Below, in pieces: positions 55,599 through 63,951 of a stretch of 64,000 nucleotides of DNA (the stretch's first letter is position 1; every line of letters begins with the position of its first letter). The notes beneath the pieces are model-generated. The model was given only the letters and a program-made list of their open reading frames with translations. It had not been told where the DNA came from and searched no databases. Both the position numbers and the translations under genes were made by a program. This DNA comes from a gamma proteobacterium symbiont of Taylorina sp. GTDB taxonomy: Bacteria; Pseudomonadota; Gammaproteobacteria; GRL18. The stretch spans positions 1 through 64,000 of the forward strand of contig JAHXIV010000028.1 in the NCBI GenBank assembly GCA_025655455.1, written 5' to 3'.

Positions 55599-56569
55599 TA
55601 ACTTCAAATGATTTAGATAATATATGGAAAACATTTATTTATTCGGGGGGTAGTGAATTTGAATTTTTAAGACTTGATAGTGGGATTTCCATTCCTGAGA
55701 TAAATATAGGTTTAAATTCGAAACATAACAGATGTCTACTGCTAGAATTGCCAAAAAATCATAATGTTGATTTTCAAACAACCATTAAACAAAATTTAAC
55801 TCTAAGCTTCTTTTATGATACAGATTACATCGTTTTAGAATTAACAGAAAGTGTATATTGTGATCTTTTTAATGATCTCATTATTTCTATATATCAGAAA
55901 ATATATTTAATGTCTGATGTAGATGAATATTCAAAAATATTTATTAGAATGTTTTATAAATGGAGTGAATTTTTTATTGAGGAAAAAACTGATAAATTAT
56001 CTCAAGGTATGATTAAAGGTTTATTTGGAGAATTATTTGTATTAAAAAATTTAATACTGGAAACAAACTCATCACATTTAAATGATGTGCTGAACTCGTG
56101 GAAGGGACCATTTGATGAAGGCCAAGATTTTATATTAAATAAAAAAAATATTGAGGTTAAATGTAAGAATTTATCAACTTTAAATATAAAAATATCCAGT
56201 GAATACCAACTTGAATCTGAAGATGGAAAGGTATTAGAGTTGTTGGTTTTATCTTTGGAAAACAATCCTATTGATGGTCAACCCTTAAGTTTATTACTTG
56301 CAGAGGTAAAAGAATTAGTCATAAATAAACTTGGAGATTATTCAATAATATTAGAGGCTCTTTCTCAAAAAAATATCACACAACATAATATTTTTCAATA
56401 TGACAACTTTCGTTTTCAAGTTCTTGAACAAATTATTTATAATTGTAATGAAGATTTCCCAAAACTTCTTAATTCAAATACCCCAAAAGAAATTAATAAT
56501 ATTAAGTATACATTGGGACTAAGTCACTTAAATGAATTCATTTTATCCATAAAAAAATTCGATGAATGA
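55595..56569 (+). CDS. PD-(D/E)XK motif protein (DUF4420-like)
   Basis: 324 residues. The nuclease-like core has KGLFGELFVLKNLI, then DEGQDFILNKKNIEVKCKN, matching the D-(x)n-ExK pattern with Q-D-F and E-V-K. This is the likely DNA-cutting subunit of the cassette. The ATG overlaps the Z1 stop (ATGA), and the stop overlaps the AIPR start by eight bases. Confidence 0.8.
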   Translation: MITSNDLDNIWKTFIYSGGSEFEFLRLDSGISIPEINIGLNSKHNRCLLLELPKNHNVDFQTTIKQNLTLSFFYDTDYIVLELTESVYCDLFNDLIISIYQKIYLMSDVDEYSKIFIRMFYKWSEFFIEEKTDKLSQGMIKGLFGELFVLKNLILETNSSHLNDVLNSWKGPFDEGQDFILNKKNIEVKCKNLSTLNIKISSEYQLESEDGKVLELLVLSLENNPIDGQPLSLLLAEVKELVINKLGDYSIILEALSQKNITQHNIFQYDNFRFQVLEQIIYNCNEDFPKLLNSNTPKEINNIKYTLGLSHLNEFILSIKKFDE

Positions 56570-58442
56570 TATAGAAGAACGTATAGAATTTAGAAGCACT
56601 CTGCTTGATGATTCACGGGATGATGAAGGGTTTATTTCGCCATCAAACTTACTATCTCAAATAATGCCATCTCTTCTGGATGCAAAATTAGTAGACTCTG
56701 AAGACTATACTGAAGCTTACTATACAAATGAATATGAGAATATACAAATTAATGCATATTCTATAAACGAGTCAGGAGAACGGCTCCAATTGTTCATTGT
56801 TGATGAAGATACTATTAATGAAAAGTCAGATTTAGTAGAGTTATTAATATCACAAAGAGTGGAGTATGAAAATCAATTCAAACGCGCAGAAAGAATTATA
56901 AAAAAAGCATTTAAGGGTAAGTTATTTGATTCTATTCAAGATTCAAGTAATGTGAAAGTATTAGCCTCAGAATTGGAATCTATTGAAGGGTTTGTAAAGT
57001 TTGATGTTATAGAAATATTTTTAATATCTTTAACTGCAACGGTTTCTTTTAGAGGAAATACGACTCAACCAAATAAAATATATTTTAAAGAAAATAAAGT
57101 TACCAGAACATATATAAGTGATAGAAAAAAAGAACAAAAAGAAATTCTTTTTTTAAAAAGACTTGTTGATTTGAATTTTCTTTTTGATGTTATGGTTTCT
57201 CGCGGTCATAGAGAAGTTTTGACTATTGATTTTGAAAAAACATTTAATTGTAGTATAGAAGTACTGAAGGCAGCTGAAGAGAAAAAATTTGAATCTTATT
57301 TATGTGTTATAGGTGCTGATATGTTATCTGAATTGTATAAGCATTATAGTAGTAGATTACTAGAAAAAAATGTACGTTCATTTTTACAATTTAGAGGTGT
57401 TAATTCTGGAATAAGGCAAACAATAAAAAATGAACCTGAGAAATTTATTGCTTATAATAATGGCCTTACAATTACATCAACTGAAGCTAAAACATTTGAA
57501 AGAAAGCGGAAGTTATATATAAAGTCACTTAAAGACTTTCAAATTGTAAATGGTGGTCAAACTACTGCGGCGATTTATTTTTCTAAAAAAGAGGGGGTAG
57601 ATGTAAGTAAGGTTAAAGTCATGGCAAAAATTAACGTTACAAAACAATCAAATGATAAAGAATTAGAGGAACTCATCAATAATATTAGTAAATTCTCCAA
57701 TGCTCAATCAAGAGTGTCAAAAGTTGATTTGAGATCTAGAAATCCACAACTTATAAAAATAAAAACATTAAGTGAAAGAATTCTTACGCCCAGTGGTAAC
57801 AAATGGTTCTTTGAGCGTTCTAAGGGTGAGTATAACACTTTGTTAAGAAAAGCCGGTAGTAACAAAGCTAGGATAAAAAAAGAATATCCTAATATTCGAC
57901 GTTTCTCAAAAGAGCAGATGGCAAAATTTTATTCTGCTTGGGGTGATGAACCTTATTTAGTGAAAAAAGGTGGGGAAAAAATTTTTAGGCACTTTATTGA
58001 AAAACTTAGTCCGGAAGAGCCAGTAATATCTCCAGTGATTGACAGAGAATATTATGAGGATTTGATCTCTAGAATAATCCTATTTAGAAAAATGGAAAAG
58101 GTTCATGGGCAAGGTAAAAATGCTATTGGTCAAATTAGGGCTGCAGTTATTCCTTATTCTCTTTCAGTACTTTATCAATATACTAGTGGCTCAAATATGA
58201 AATTTGATATGTCAAAAATATGGATGTACGAAAGTTTAGAAGATGATTTGGAAAAATTCCTATATGATCTTATGTTTTTGATGAATGATCTAATTAAACA
58301 ATATTCTTCAAGTGATGATTATGGTGAATATTCTAAAAAACCTGAGCTCTGGAATAGTATAAAAAATTGTAATCAAATAAAATTATTTATGAATACGTCA
58401 AATAGCCAAATGATTTTGAAAAAATATAGAGTTTGTATTTAG
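56562..58442 (+). CDS. AIPR family (abortive infection/phage resistance) protein
   Basis: 626 residues. The AIPR signature is seen around residues 300-345: EPEKFIAYNNGLTITS and KDFQIVNGGQTTAAIYF, followed by KVMAKINVT and a conserved ISKFSNAQSRVSKVDLRSRNP. AIPR proteins are linked to phage resistance, probably as nucleases or effectors. Fourth and last gene of the plus-strand operon. Confidence 0.85.
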   Translation: MNDIEERIEFRSTLLDDSRDDEGFISPSNLLSQIMPSLLDAKLVDSEDYTEAYYTNEYENIQINAYSINESGERLQLFIVDEDTINEKSDLVELLISQRVEYENQFKRAERIIKKAFKGKLFDSIQDSSNVKVLASELESIEGFVKFDVIEIFLISLTATVSFRGNTTQPNKIYFKENKVTRTYISDRKKEQKEILFLKRLVDLNFLFDVMVSRGHREVLTIDFEKTFNCSIEVLKAAEEKKFESYLCVIGADMLSELYKHYSSRLLEKNVRSFLQFRGVNSGIRQTIKNEPEKFIAYNNGLTITSTEAKTFERKRKLYIKSLKDFQIVNGGQTTAAIYFSKKEGVDVSKVKVMAKINVTKQSNDKELEELINNISKFSNAQSRVSKVDLRSRNPQLIKIKTLSERILTPSGNKWFFERSKGEYNTLLRKAGSNKARIKKEYPNIRRFSKEQMAKFYSAWGDEPYLVKKGGEKIFRHFIEKLSPEEPVISPVIDREYYEDLISRIILFRKMEKVHGQGKNAIGQIRAAVIPYSLSVLYQYTSGSNMKFDMSKIWMYESLEDDLEKFLYDLMFLMNDLIKQYSSSDDYGEYSKKPELWNSIKNCNQIKLFMNTSNSQMILKKYRVCI

Positions 58443-58444
58443 AA

Positions 58445-58470
58445 AAAATCCTATTTTTATAGGATTTTAT
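58445..58470. terminator. Bidirectional terminator between AIPR and the methylase gene
   Basis: AAAATCCTAT and ATAGGATTTT are perfect 10-base arms (58445-58454, 58459-58468) with a TTTT loop; A-runs and T-runs flank it, so it can act in both directions. The methylase stop codon lies across the loop. Confidence 0.8.
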
Positions 58471-60028
58471 AAATTATTTCAGCAATTGAATGAGCTAATA
58501 ATGGTGGAACTGCATTCCCAACCTGAACATATTGTTGAGTTCGAGTTCCAACAAAAAAATAATTATCAGGGAAAGTCTGTATTCTTGCTGCTTCTCTAAC
58601 TGTAAAGCTACGACATTGTAGCGGATCTGGATGGATGAAGTAATGACCATCTTTTGAAATATGACATGTAATTGTTGTCGCAGGTATGTTCCATGGTTGA
58701 ACTCTAAATCGATCTGAAAATTTTCCAGATTGAAAATTTTTGTGATTTGGCATCAGCTCAACTGGATAATCTTTTGATTTCGGGCTGAGTGAGTCGCATC
58801 CTTTACTATAAGCAACTTTTGCCCAGATGCTGCAAAATAAATACCTTTGTAAATCAGATGATATATGTCCTCTTGTTTCATGGTTACATATGTTTTGTCC
58901 TAATTTTTTATCATAATACCAATTTTCTAGATTTGCTTTACTCATACTTTGGTTATGTTTTAGGCCAAAATTATAACCTTGTCTCTGTTTAGGAGCTTGT
59001 AGAACTGTCATTATGTTTTCAAATTCTTTGGCAATATCATTTTTTGAGGTTTTCTTTAAAGCTTTAATTGTATTTTTAGCTTGGGATTTAATTGTTTTTA
59101 ACCAGTTATTATCATTGTTTTGTTCTTTTGACAAACCGCTTCGTAATTTAGGTAGGTCATTTATTACATCTACAACAGAAATATTTTCTTGCTTGTTAAG
59201 AATAAATTTATTATTCCACTTGTGAGTATGATCTTCGCGTATTCCTAATAGAATTACTCTATGACGACGTTGAGGTATACCAAAATTTTCACTTTTGATA
59301 ACAAAATCATTAGGTTTAATTTTTTTATTATCATCAACTGGAGTTACTAAAGAAAATATTTTATATTTATGTTTTGATTTATTTCTTCTGGGTTCAGTGT
59401 TAACTGCTTTGCAGGGGTCATGTAAATCATTAAAAATAGTTTCATATATAGATACACCATCAACTTTTGCTGATAACATGCCTTTGACATTTTCCATTAC
59501 AAATATCGTTGGTTGAAATAATGCAATTATCTTCAGATATTCTTTAAATAGAAAGTTCCTATGATCCTTTTCAGCACGATAGTCTTTTATACCTTTATTT
59601 CTTGCTCTACCCGCCAGAGAATACGCTTGGCACGGTGGGCCACCAATAAGGATACAATCCTTATCTCCCAGTGCGTTGTTGATTTTTTCAGTGATCATTT
59701 CATTATCTTTGCCAAGCTCCAGCTGTTGTGCTTCACTACATGCCTGTTTTAGTTCATTTGCATATTTTGGAAGACGATATAATCTATCTTCGGGATAATT
59801 TCCAAATTCTCCTTTTAGAAAACTATAATATTCAACAGGTTTATTATCATCAGAAAATTGGCGAAAAAATGAGCGTAGTTTTAAAGTTCTGTGAGCACTG
59901 CCTTCTTTTTCAATAGAGATGGCAATTTTAAATGGGTGATAACCCTTTTTATTTTTGAAAGAAGAAAAACCTTCGCCAAGTCCGCCTGGTCCAGCGAAAA
60001 GGTCGATTATTTTGATTGGTGAGTGCAT
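58457..60028 (-). CDS. DNA (cytosine-5) methyltransferase
   Basis: The start is taken at ATG 60028 (MHSPIKIIDLFAG), about 523 residues; a TTG 42 bases upstream is possible. Motif I IIDLFAGPGGLGEGF, motif IV GGPPCQAYSLAGRARNKG with the catalytic Cys, motif VI VMENVKGML, motif VIII QRRHRVILLG and motif X QVGNAVPPLLA are intact. An insert between motifs I and IV makes it longer than Dcm. It should protect host DNA; its target sequence is not predictable. It converges on the ATPase-Z1 operon and diverges from vsr. Confidence 0.92.
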   Translation of the reverse strand: MHSPIKIIDLFAGPGGLGEGFSSFKNKKGYHPFKIAISIEKEGSAHRTLKLRSFFRQFSDDNKPVEYYSFLKGEFGNYPEDRLYRLPKYANELKQACSEAQQLELGKDNEMITEKINNALGDKDCILIGGPPCQAYSLAGRARNKGIKDYRAEKDHRNFLFKEYLKIIALFQPTIFVMENVKGMLSAKVDGVSIYETIFNDLHDPCKAVNTEPRRNKSKHKYKIFSLVTPVDDNKKIKPNDFVIKSENFGIPQRRHRVILLGIREDHTHKWNNKFILNKQENISVVDVINDLPKLRSGLSKEQNNDNNWLKTIKSQAKNTIKALKKTSKNDIAKEFENIMTVLQAPKQRQGYNFGLKHNQSMSKANLENWYYDKKLGQNICNHETRGHISSDLQRYLFCSIWAKVAYSKGCDSLSPKSKDYPVELMPNHKNFQSGKFSDRFRVQPWNIPATTITCHISKDGHYFIHPDPLQCRSFTVREAARIQTFPDNYFFVGTRTQQYVQVGNAVPPLLAHSIAEIIYKIL

Positions 60029-60096
60029 ACTATGAATAAAATAGATTAATGTAACATTGCATTCTACCAAGAAATGAAATATAAACCAGGTTTTTT

Positions 60097-60552
60097 ATGG
60101 ATATAATTTCTAAAAATAAAAGATCAAAAATGATGAGTTCAATAAAAAATAAAGGAACTTGTCCAGAAATTGCTGTTAGAAAAAAACTATTTCATTGTGG
60201 TTATAGATATCGTAAAAATATGAAAGTAGAAGGATTCTATCCTGATATTATTCTACCAGGAAGAAAAATTGCGATTTTTGTTCATGGTTGTTTCTGGCAT
60301 CAGCATGAAGGATGCAAACTTGCATATTTTCCAAAGTCAAATATTGAAAAATGGAAGAATAAATTTAAATTAAATAAAACTCGTGATTTTAATGCACATA
60401 TGACGCTTAAAGTAAGTGGTTGGCGCATAGCAACTATTTGGGAGTGTGCCACTCGTAATGAAAAAATACTTAAGTTTACAATAAGTGAACTTTGTAAATG
60501 GATTGAAGGTGAACTTGATGAGTTTGATTCAAGTGAAATTTTGGAAGTTTAA
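60097..60552 (+). CDS. vsr: Very short patch repair endonuclease Vsr
   Basis: 151 residues with the complete Vsr pattern: KMMSSIKNKGTCPEIAVRKKL, GFYPDIILPGRKIAIFVHGCFWHQHEGC and GWRIATIWECA. It nicks beside T:G mismatches made by deamination of 5-methylcytosine and so belongs with the C5 methylase 69 bases away on the other strand. The ATG is preceded by CAGG. Confidence 0.93.
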   Translation: MDIISKNKRSKMMSSIKNKGTCPEIAVRKKLFHCGYRYRKNMKVEGFYPDIILPGRKIAIFVHGCFWHQHEGCKLAYFPKSNIEKWKNKFKLNKTRDFNAHMTLKVSGWRIATIWECATRNEKILKFTISELCKWIEGELDEFDSSEILEV

Positions 60553-60568
60553 TCCAGTACAACTATAA

Positions 60569-60838
60569 ATCAATTATATTTACCCAATCATAGCTGTAGA
60601 ACAAAAAAGACGAATAGAACTCACTAAAGATCAGACAGGAACAGATAAAATCAAAGATTCTGATAAAATATACTGGTTGTTTAAATTGGGTACAGCACTG
60701 AAATTAAAACCCCCTGTTATAAAAACAACGGTGCGTCGCTTTGAAGTAAAGTTGACCAGTGCGGCGGCTTTATCTGATATTAAACTTTGGTCGGAATTGC
60801 CGCAAAGATACTCTCTGTTGGGGAATGTTTTTGAATAA
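60569..60838 (+). pseudogene. 5'-truncated gene X (3' fragment of unknown gene)
   Basis: A 89-codon open frame without a start codon contains AVEQKRRIELTKDQTGTDKI and VKLTSAAALSDIKLWSELPQ and ends LLGNVFE. Its last codons and the first ~10 codons of a following gene are repeated at 62671-62761, directly before the uracil-DNA glycosylase. So X originally preceded that gene, overlapping its start. After the stop here a TTG frame (NKVILQSQL) is the remnant of the glycosylase N terminus, ending at about 60860. I do not recognise the X family. Confidence 0.6.
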
Positions 60839-60877
60839 AGTGATATTGCAGAGCCAGTTATATTCAGAAAGCAAAAC

Positions 60878-61423
60878 TATCAACAAATTCCTACAAAATC
60901 TGACAATAAGCACTGACAGATTAAATTTTTTATGTGCGTAAAATACATAATCAGTTACTTAATCAATTAAAGATAAATGTAACAAAACAATTAATTTAAA
61001 CATAAAGGAATTTATTATGAAAAATATTAAAAACGGATTCAACGCACTGGCCTTAGCTGCAATGTTAGCTTTCTCAGGAGCGGCTTTTTCTTACAATGCA
61101 CAGGAAACAAATATCAATACGGCAGATGCCCAGACAATATCTAAAAGTCTGAATGGTATTGGTTTAAAAAAAGCAGAAGCTATTGTGGCATGGCGCACCG
61201 AACACGGTACTTTTACAGAAACATCCAGTATTGATCAGGTCAAGGGAATTGGTCTGAAAACAGTAGAGAAAAATAAGGAATTTATTCAATATTAAGCGAT
61301 TTGACAATGGATGCTCTTTCTTAGTGAAAACTCACTGTAATATCAATTAATAATATCTTCAACGTTATAAGAAGGAAAACGTATCAGCTATCACTGAATA
61401 CGTGTGTATGCCAAGGATGGCTT
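60878..61423 (+). repeat. Right copy of the ~0.55-kb comEA direct repeat
   Basis: Matches 49090-49640 in the same orientation; begins at atcaacaaattcctacaaaa and ends at ccaaggatggctt. The junction to the preceding glycosylase remnant (60860-60878) is where a tandem duplication would have joined. Confidence 0.85.
61017..61295 (+). CDS. Secreted ComEA-like helix-hairpin-helix protein, copy 2
   Basis: 92 residues, same signal peptide and double HhH domain as copy 1 (NINTADAQTISKSLNGIG, KGIGLKTVEKN). The differences from copy 1 are few substitutions and no indels. Both copies keep an open frame and the same AAAGGAA ribosome site, so both may be expressed. Confidence 0.85.
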   Translation: MKNIKNGFNALALAAMLAFSGAAFSYNAQETNINTADAQTISKSLNGIGLKKAEAIVAWRTEHGTFTETSSIDQVKGIGLKTVEKNKEFIQY

Positions 61424-61484
61424 TAAATATTACTTATTATATGTTTTTATTGCTAAAGTGTAAATTGGAAGCTAATATAACAAT

Positions 61485-62630
61485 ATGCATATTATAAATA
61501 GAAGCATTGATCAGACCATTAAAAAAAGATTGCAAAATAACCCTGTTGTGGCGATTCTTGGTCCCAGACAATGTGGTAAATCAACCACAGCGCTCAATTT
61601 ATTAAAAGCCTATCCTAACTCGATTTATCTGGACTTAGAGAAAAAAACAGAACGGGCAAAATTAAATGATATCTGGGCTTTTTTTAATGCCAATAAAAAT
61701 AAACTCATTTGTTTTGACGAGATTCAACTCTTACCTGAAATTTTTTCACAAATGCGCTCATTTGTTGATGAAAATAAGTTCAATGGTCAATTTCTAATTC
61801 TTGGATCTGCCTCCAGAGATCTCATTCAGCAAGGCTCTGAAAGTCTAGCAGGAAGGATCTCCTTTATTGAGATGACCCCCTTTGAATTTTGTGAAGTCTC
61901 AGACAAAGTAAGTTACAAAGAATTGTGGCTTAAGGGAGGATATCCCAGAAGCCTGCTGCAAGGTGATATAGAAGAAAGCTTTAACTGGCGTGAAAATTAT
62001 ATCAGGACTTTTTTAGAACGGGATATTCCTCAGCTTGGTTTTAGAATACCAGCTAGAGTACTGGAACAATTCTGGACTATGCTGGCACACACACAGGGGC
62101 AGCTGATTAATTTATCAAAATTAGGGACTTCTCTAGGTGTTACTCATCATACTATTAAGAATTATCTCAGCATTTTGGAGGAAACTTTTGTTATTAGGCT
62201 GCTTACACCTTACCGTACTAATTTAAAAAAACGCCTCATCAAGTCACCAAAAGCTTATATTCGTGATACCGGAATTGTTCATGCCTTATTAAATATTGAA
62301 GACTTTAACAGCTTATTGGGGCACCCGGTTTATGGTTTTAGTTTTGAAAGTTTTGTCATTGAAAATCTGATTCGGCATTATCCAAAACATCAGCCTTCAT
62401 TTTACAGAACAGCAACGGGTGATGAAATTGACCTGCTTCTTGAAAGAGGGAATGAACTTCTGGCATTTGAAATAAAAGCGGCAACAGCCCCTAAAGTGGA
62501 AGATGGGTTCTGGAAGAGTATCGATGCACTAAAGCCGGATAAGGTGTTTATTATTGCCCAGGTTGAGTCATCATATCCTTACCTGGGTGATATTTGGGTT
62601 TATAATATAGAAGAATTTCTTAGGCTTTAA
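61485..62630 (+). CDS. AAA_14/DUF4143 ATPase
   Basis: 381 residues. Walker A GPRQCGKST at residues 27-35, Walker B LICFDEIQLLPEI, sensor LILGSASRDLIQQGSESLAGR, and a C-terminal DUF4143 domain with GFSFESFVIENLI and TGDEIDLLLERG...FEIKAA, which looks like a PD-(D/E)XK-type D-ExK core. The role of this common family is unclear; members are frequent in accessory regions. It sits between two exact copies of gaatacgtgtgtatgcca (61396-61413 and 62633-62650), which may be the edges of its insertion. Confidence 0.88.
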   Translation: MHIINRSIDQTIKKRLQNNPVVAILGPRQCGKSTTALNLLKAYPNSIYLDLEKKTERAKLNDIWAFFNANKNKLICFDEIQLLPEIFSQMRSFVDENKFNGQFLILGSASRDLIQQGSESLAGRISFIEMTPFEFCEVSDKVSYKELWLKGGYPRSLLQGDIEESFNWRENYIRTFLERDIPQLGFRIPARVLEQFWTMLAHTQGQLINLSKLGTSLGVTHHTIKNYLSILEETFVIRLLTPYRTNLKKRLIKSPKAYIRDTGIVHALLNIEDFNSLLGHPVYGFSFESFVIENLIRHYPKHQPSFYRTATGDEIDLLLERGNELLAFEIKAATAPKVEDGFWKSIDALKPDKVFIIAQVESSYPYLGDIWVYNIEEFLRL

Positions 62631-62670
62631 CAGAATACGTGTGTATGCCAGTAAAATTATTGGATAATAA

Positions 62671-62739
62671 GCTGCTGATGTTAATCTTTGGTCGGAATTA
62701 CCACAGAGATACCTGCTGTTGGGGAAAGTTTATGAATAA
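62671..62739 (+). pseudogene. Second 3' fragment of gene X
   Basis: After an in-frame TAA at 62668 the frame reads AADVNLWSELPQRYLLLGKV and ends at 62739, overlapping the glycosylase ATG by eight bases. It matches the end of the fragment at 60569-60838 and shows the ancestral gene X-glycosylase coupling. Confidence 0.6.
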
Positions 62740-63379
62740 AAATGCATTGCAGAAGCAGTTACAACGGCATCAGAATCATCTTGAACAATGCAGCTTATGT
62801 CCACAAATGTTTGGTCCGCCTGTTCATGGCTTAGCTGCAGTATCAAAAGTGATGTTAATTGGTCAAGCTCCCGGCTTTAAAGAAATTGAAGTTTTACGTC
62901 CCTTTGCCTGGACAGCAGGTAAAAAATTATTTTCCTGGTTTGAAGCTATTGGTATGGATGAGAGAAATTTTCGAAAACTTGTCTATATGTCCGCTATTTG
63001 TCGATGTTATCCGGGCAAGAAAATAGCCAGGCAAAAATCCTCACAGAAAACTAAAGCTCATGGTGACAGAGTACCGAATAATAATGAAATCAAGCATTGC
63101 TCCCAATGGTTAGCTGCTGAGATAGCTATTCTGAAACCGGAGTTAATTATTTTAGTGGGTAAATTAGCCATCAGTCAGTTTATGAGTTTTAAAAAATTAG
63201 ATGAAGTGATTGGCAAGCTGCATAAAATAAATAACAATGGTTTTGAATGCGATGCCATTCCTTTGCCGCATCCATCAGGTGCATCAACATGGCCTGTTAC
63301 AGAGCCGGGAAAGACTTTATTACAATACGCTATGATGCATATCAAAAAACATCCAGCCTGGATTCAGCTAAAACATTAA
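62732..63379 (+). CDS. Uracil-DNA glycosylase family protein (family 4/5-like)
   Basis: Starting at ATG 62732 (GGGGA eight bases upstream) the protein has about 215 residues. Features: CSLCPQMFGPP near the N terminus, the water-activating motif LIGQAPGFKE with the RPFAWTAGKKLFSW helix, CRCYPGK (further Fe-S-type cysteines), LIILVGKLAI, and the DNA-intercalating PLPHPSGAS. It removes uracil from DNA. A link to the nearby C5 methylase (deamination damage) is tempting but not needed. Confidence 0.85.
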   Translation: MNKNALQKQLQRHQNHLEQCSLCPQMFGPPVHGLAAVSKVMLIGQAPGFKEIEVLRPFAWTAGKKLFSWFEAIGMDERNFRKLVYMSAICRCYPGKKIARQKSSQKTKAHGDRVPNNNEIKHCSQWLAAEIAILKPELIILVGKLAISQFMSFKKLDEVIGKLHKINNNGFECDAIPLPHPSGASTWPVTEPGKTLLQYAMMHIKKHPAWIQLKH

Positions 63380-63425
63380 TCTCAAGGATGGCTTTCAATT
63401 TTTTTTCTATTAAATAAGGAACTAT

Positions 63426-63828
63426 ATGAAATATTCTGTTGATCCCACAGTTGATTGTGTTTTTAAAGCCATTGTTGGTTCTAATGAACATATTGACTTA
63501 CTTTTAAGTCGTGTTTCATGATTTTTCCGGCTTTCATAGTCATTTTGGTTGGTATGATGAGAAAAACAGGTTGAAATTAACAGAACATGCTAATATACAT
63601 ATTATAGAGCTTAATAAATGGGATAAATCACAGGTAGAGAATGATTTAGATCGATGGACTCGTTTTTTTAGAGAGGGAAAAGATCTCAATAATGCTCAAC
63701 TACCCAATTTTTGGGATGATCAAATAGCAACTACACCAATAGCATTGGGTCAAGTTCTGGCCATCCATCGAAAAAAAAGCTTTCTCTTTGCACCAAATCG
63801 GTTCATTTTCGATCTAAAACTTCCATAA
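63426..63828 (+). pseudogene. Internally deleted Rpn/PD-(D/E)XK transposase-family gene
   Basis: ATG 63426 opens a frame MKYSVDPTVDCVFKAIVGSN that stops at 63521. An overlapping frame from 63511 continues with FHDFSGFHSHFGWYDEKNRL and HIIELNKWDKSQVENDLDRW, both typical of this family. The catalytic middle (the D and ExQ/ExK region of about 80 residues) is deleted, and the C-terminal end is replaced by an unrelated short tail. Confidence 0.7.
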
Positions 63829-63951
63829 TTAAAAAAATAGTCTAGAATTCTTATTTTATCTAATTGATATATAATGTTATTTTGTTTTGGTATCTATATT
63901 GCTAGAAGAAGTAATCTATTTAAATTCAGATCCCACCGGAGCTATAAGCAT

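Noticed and set aside
51008-60552. BREX, DISARM or classical type I restriction system
   Set aside because: No PglX/BrxC/PglZ, DrmA/B or HsdR/S motifs; the gene content fits the MORC/Z1/AIPR type with a C5 methylase and Vsr.
60759-60941. Short open frame starting MRRLYLILNF
   Set aside because: It overlaps the gene X fragment in another frame; the X frame and its match at 62671-62761 explain the sequence better.
49233-61295. Intact prophage or integrative element between the comEA copies
   Set aside because: No integrase, structural phage or conjugation genes are seen; only defence and toxin-antitoxin genes.
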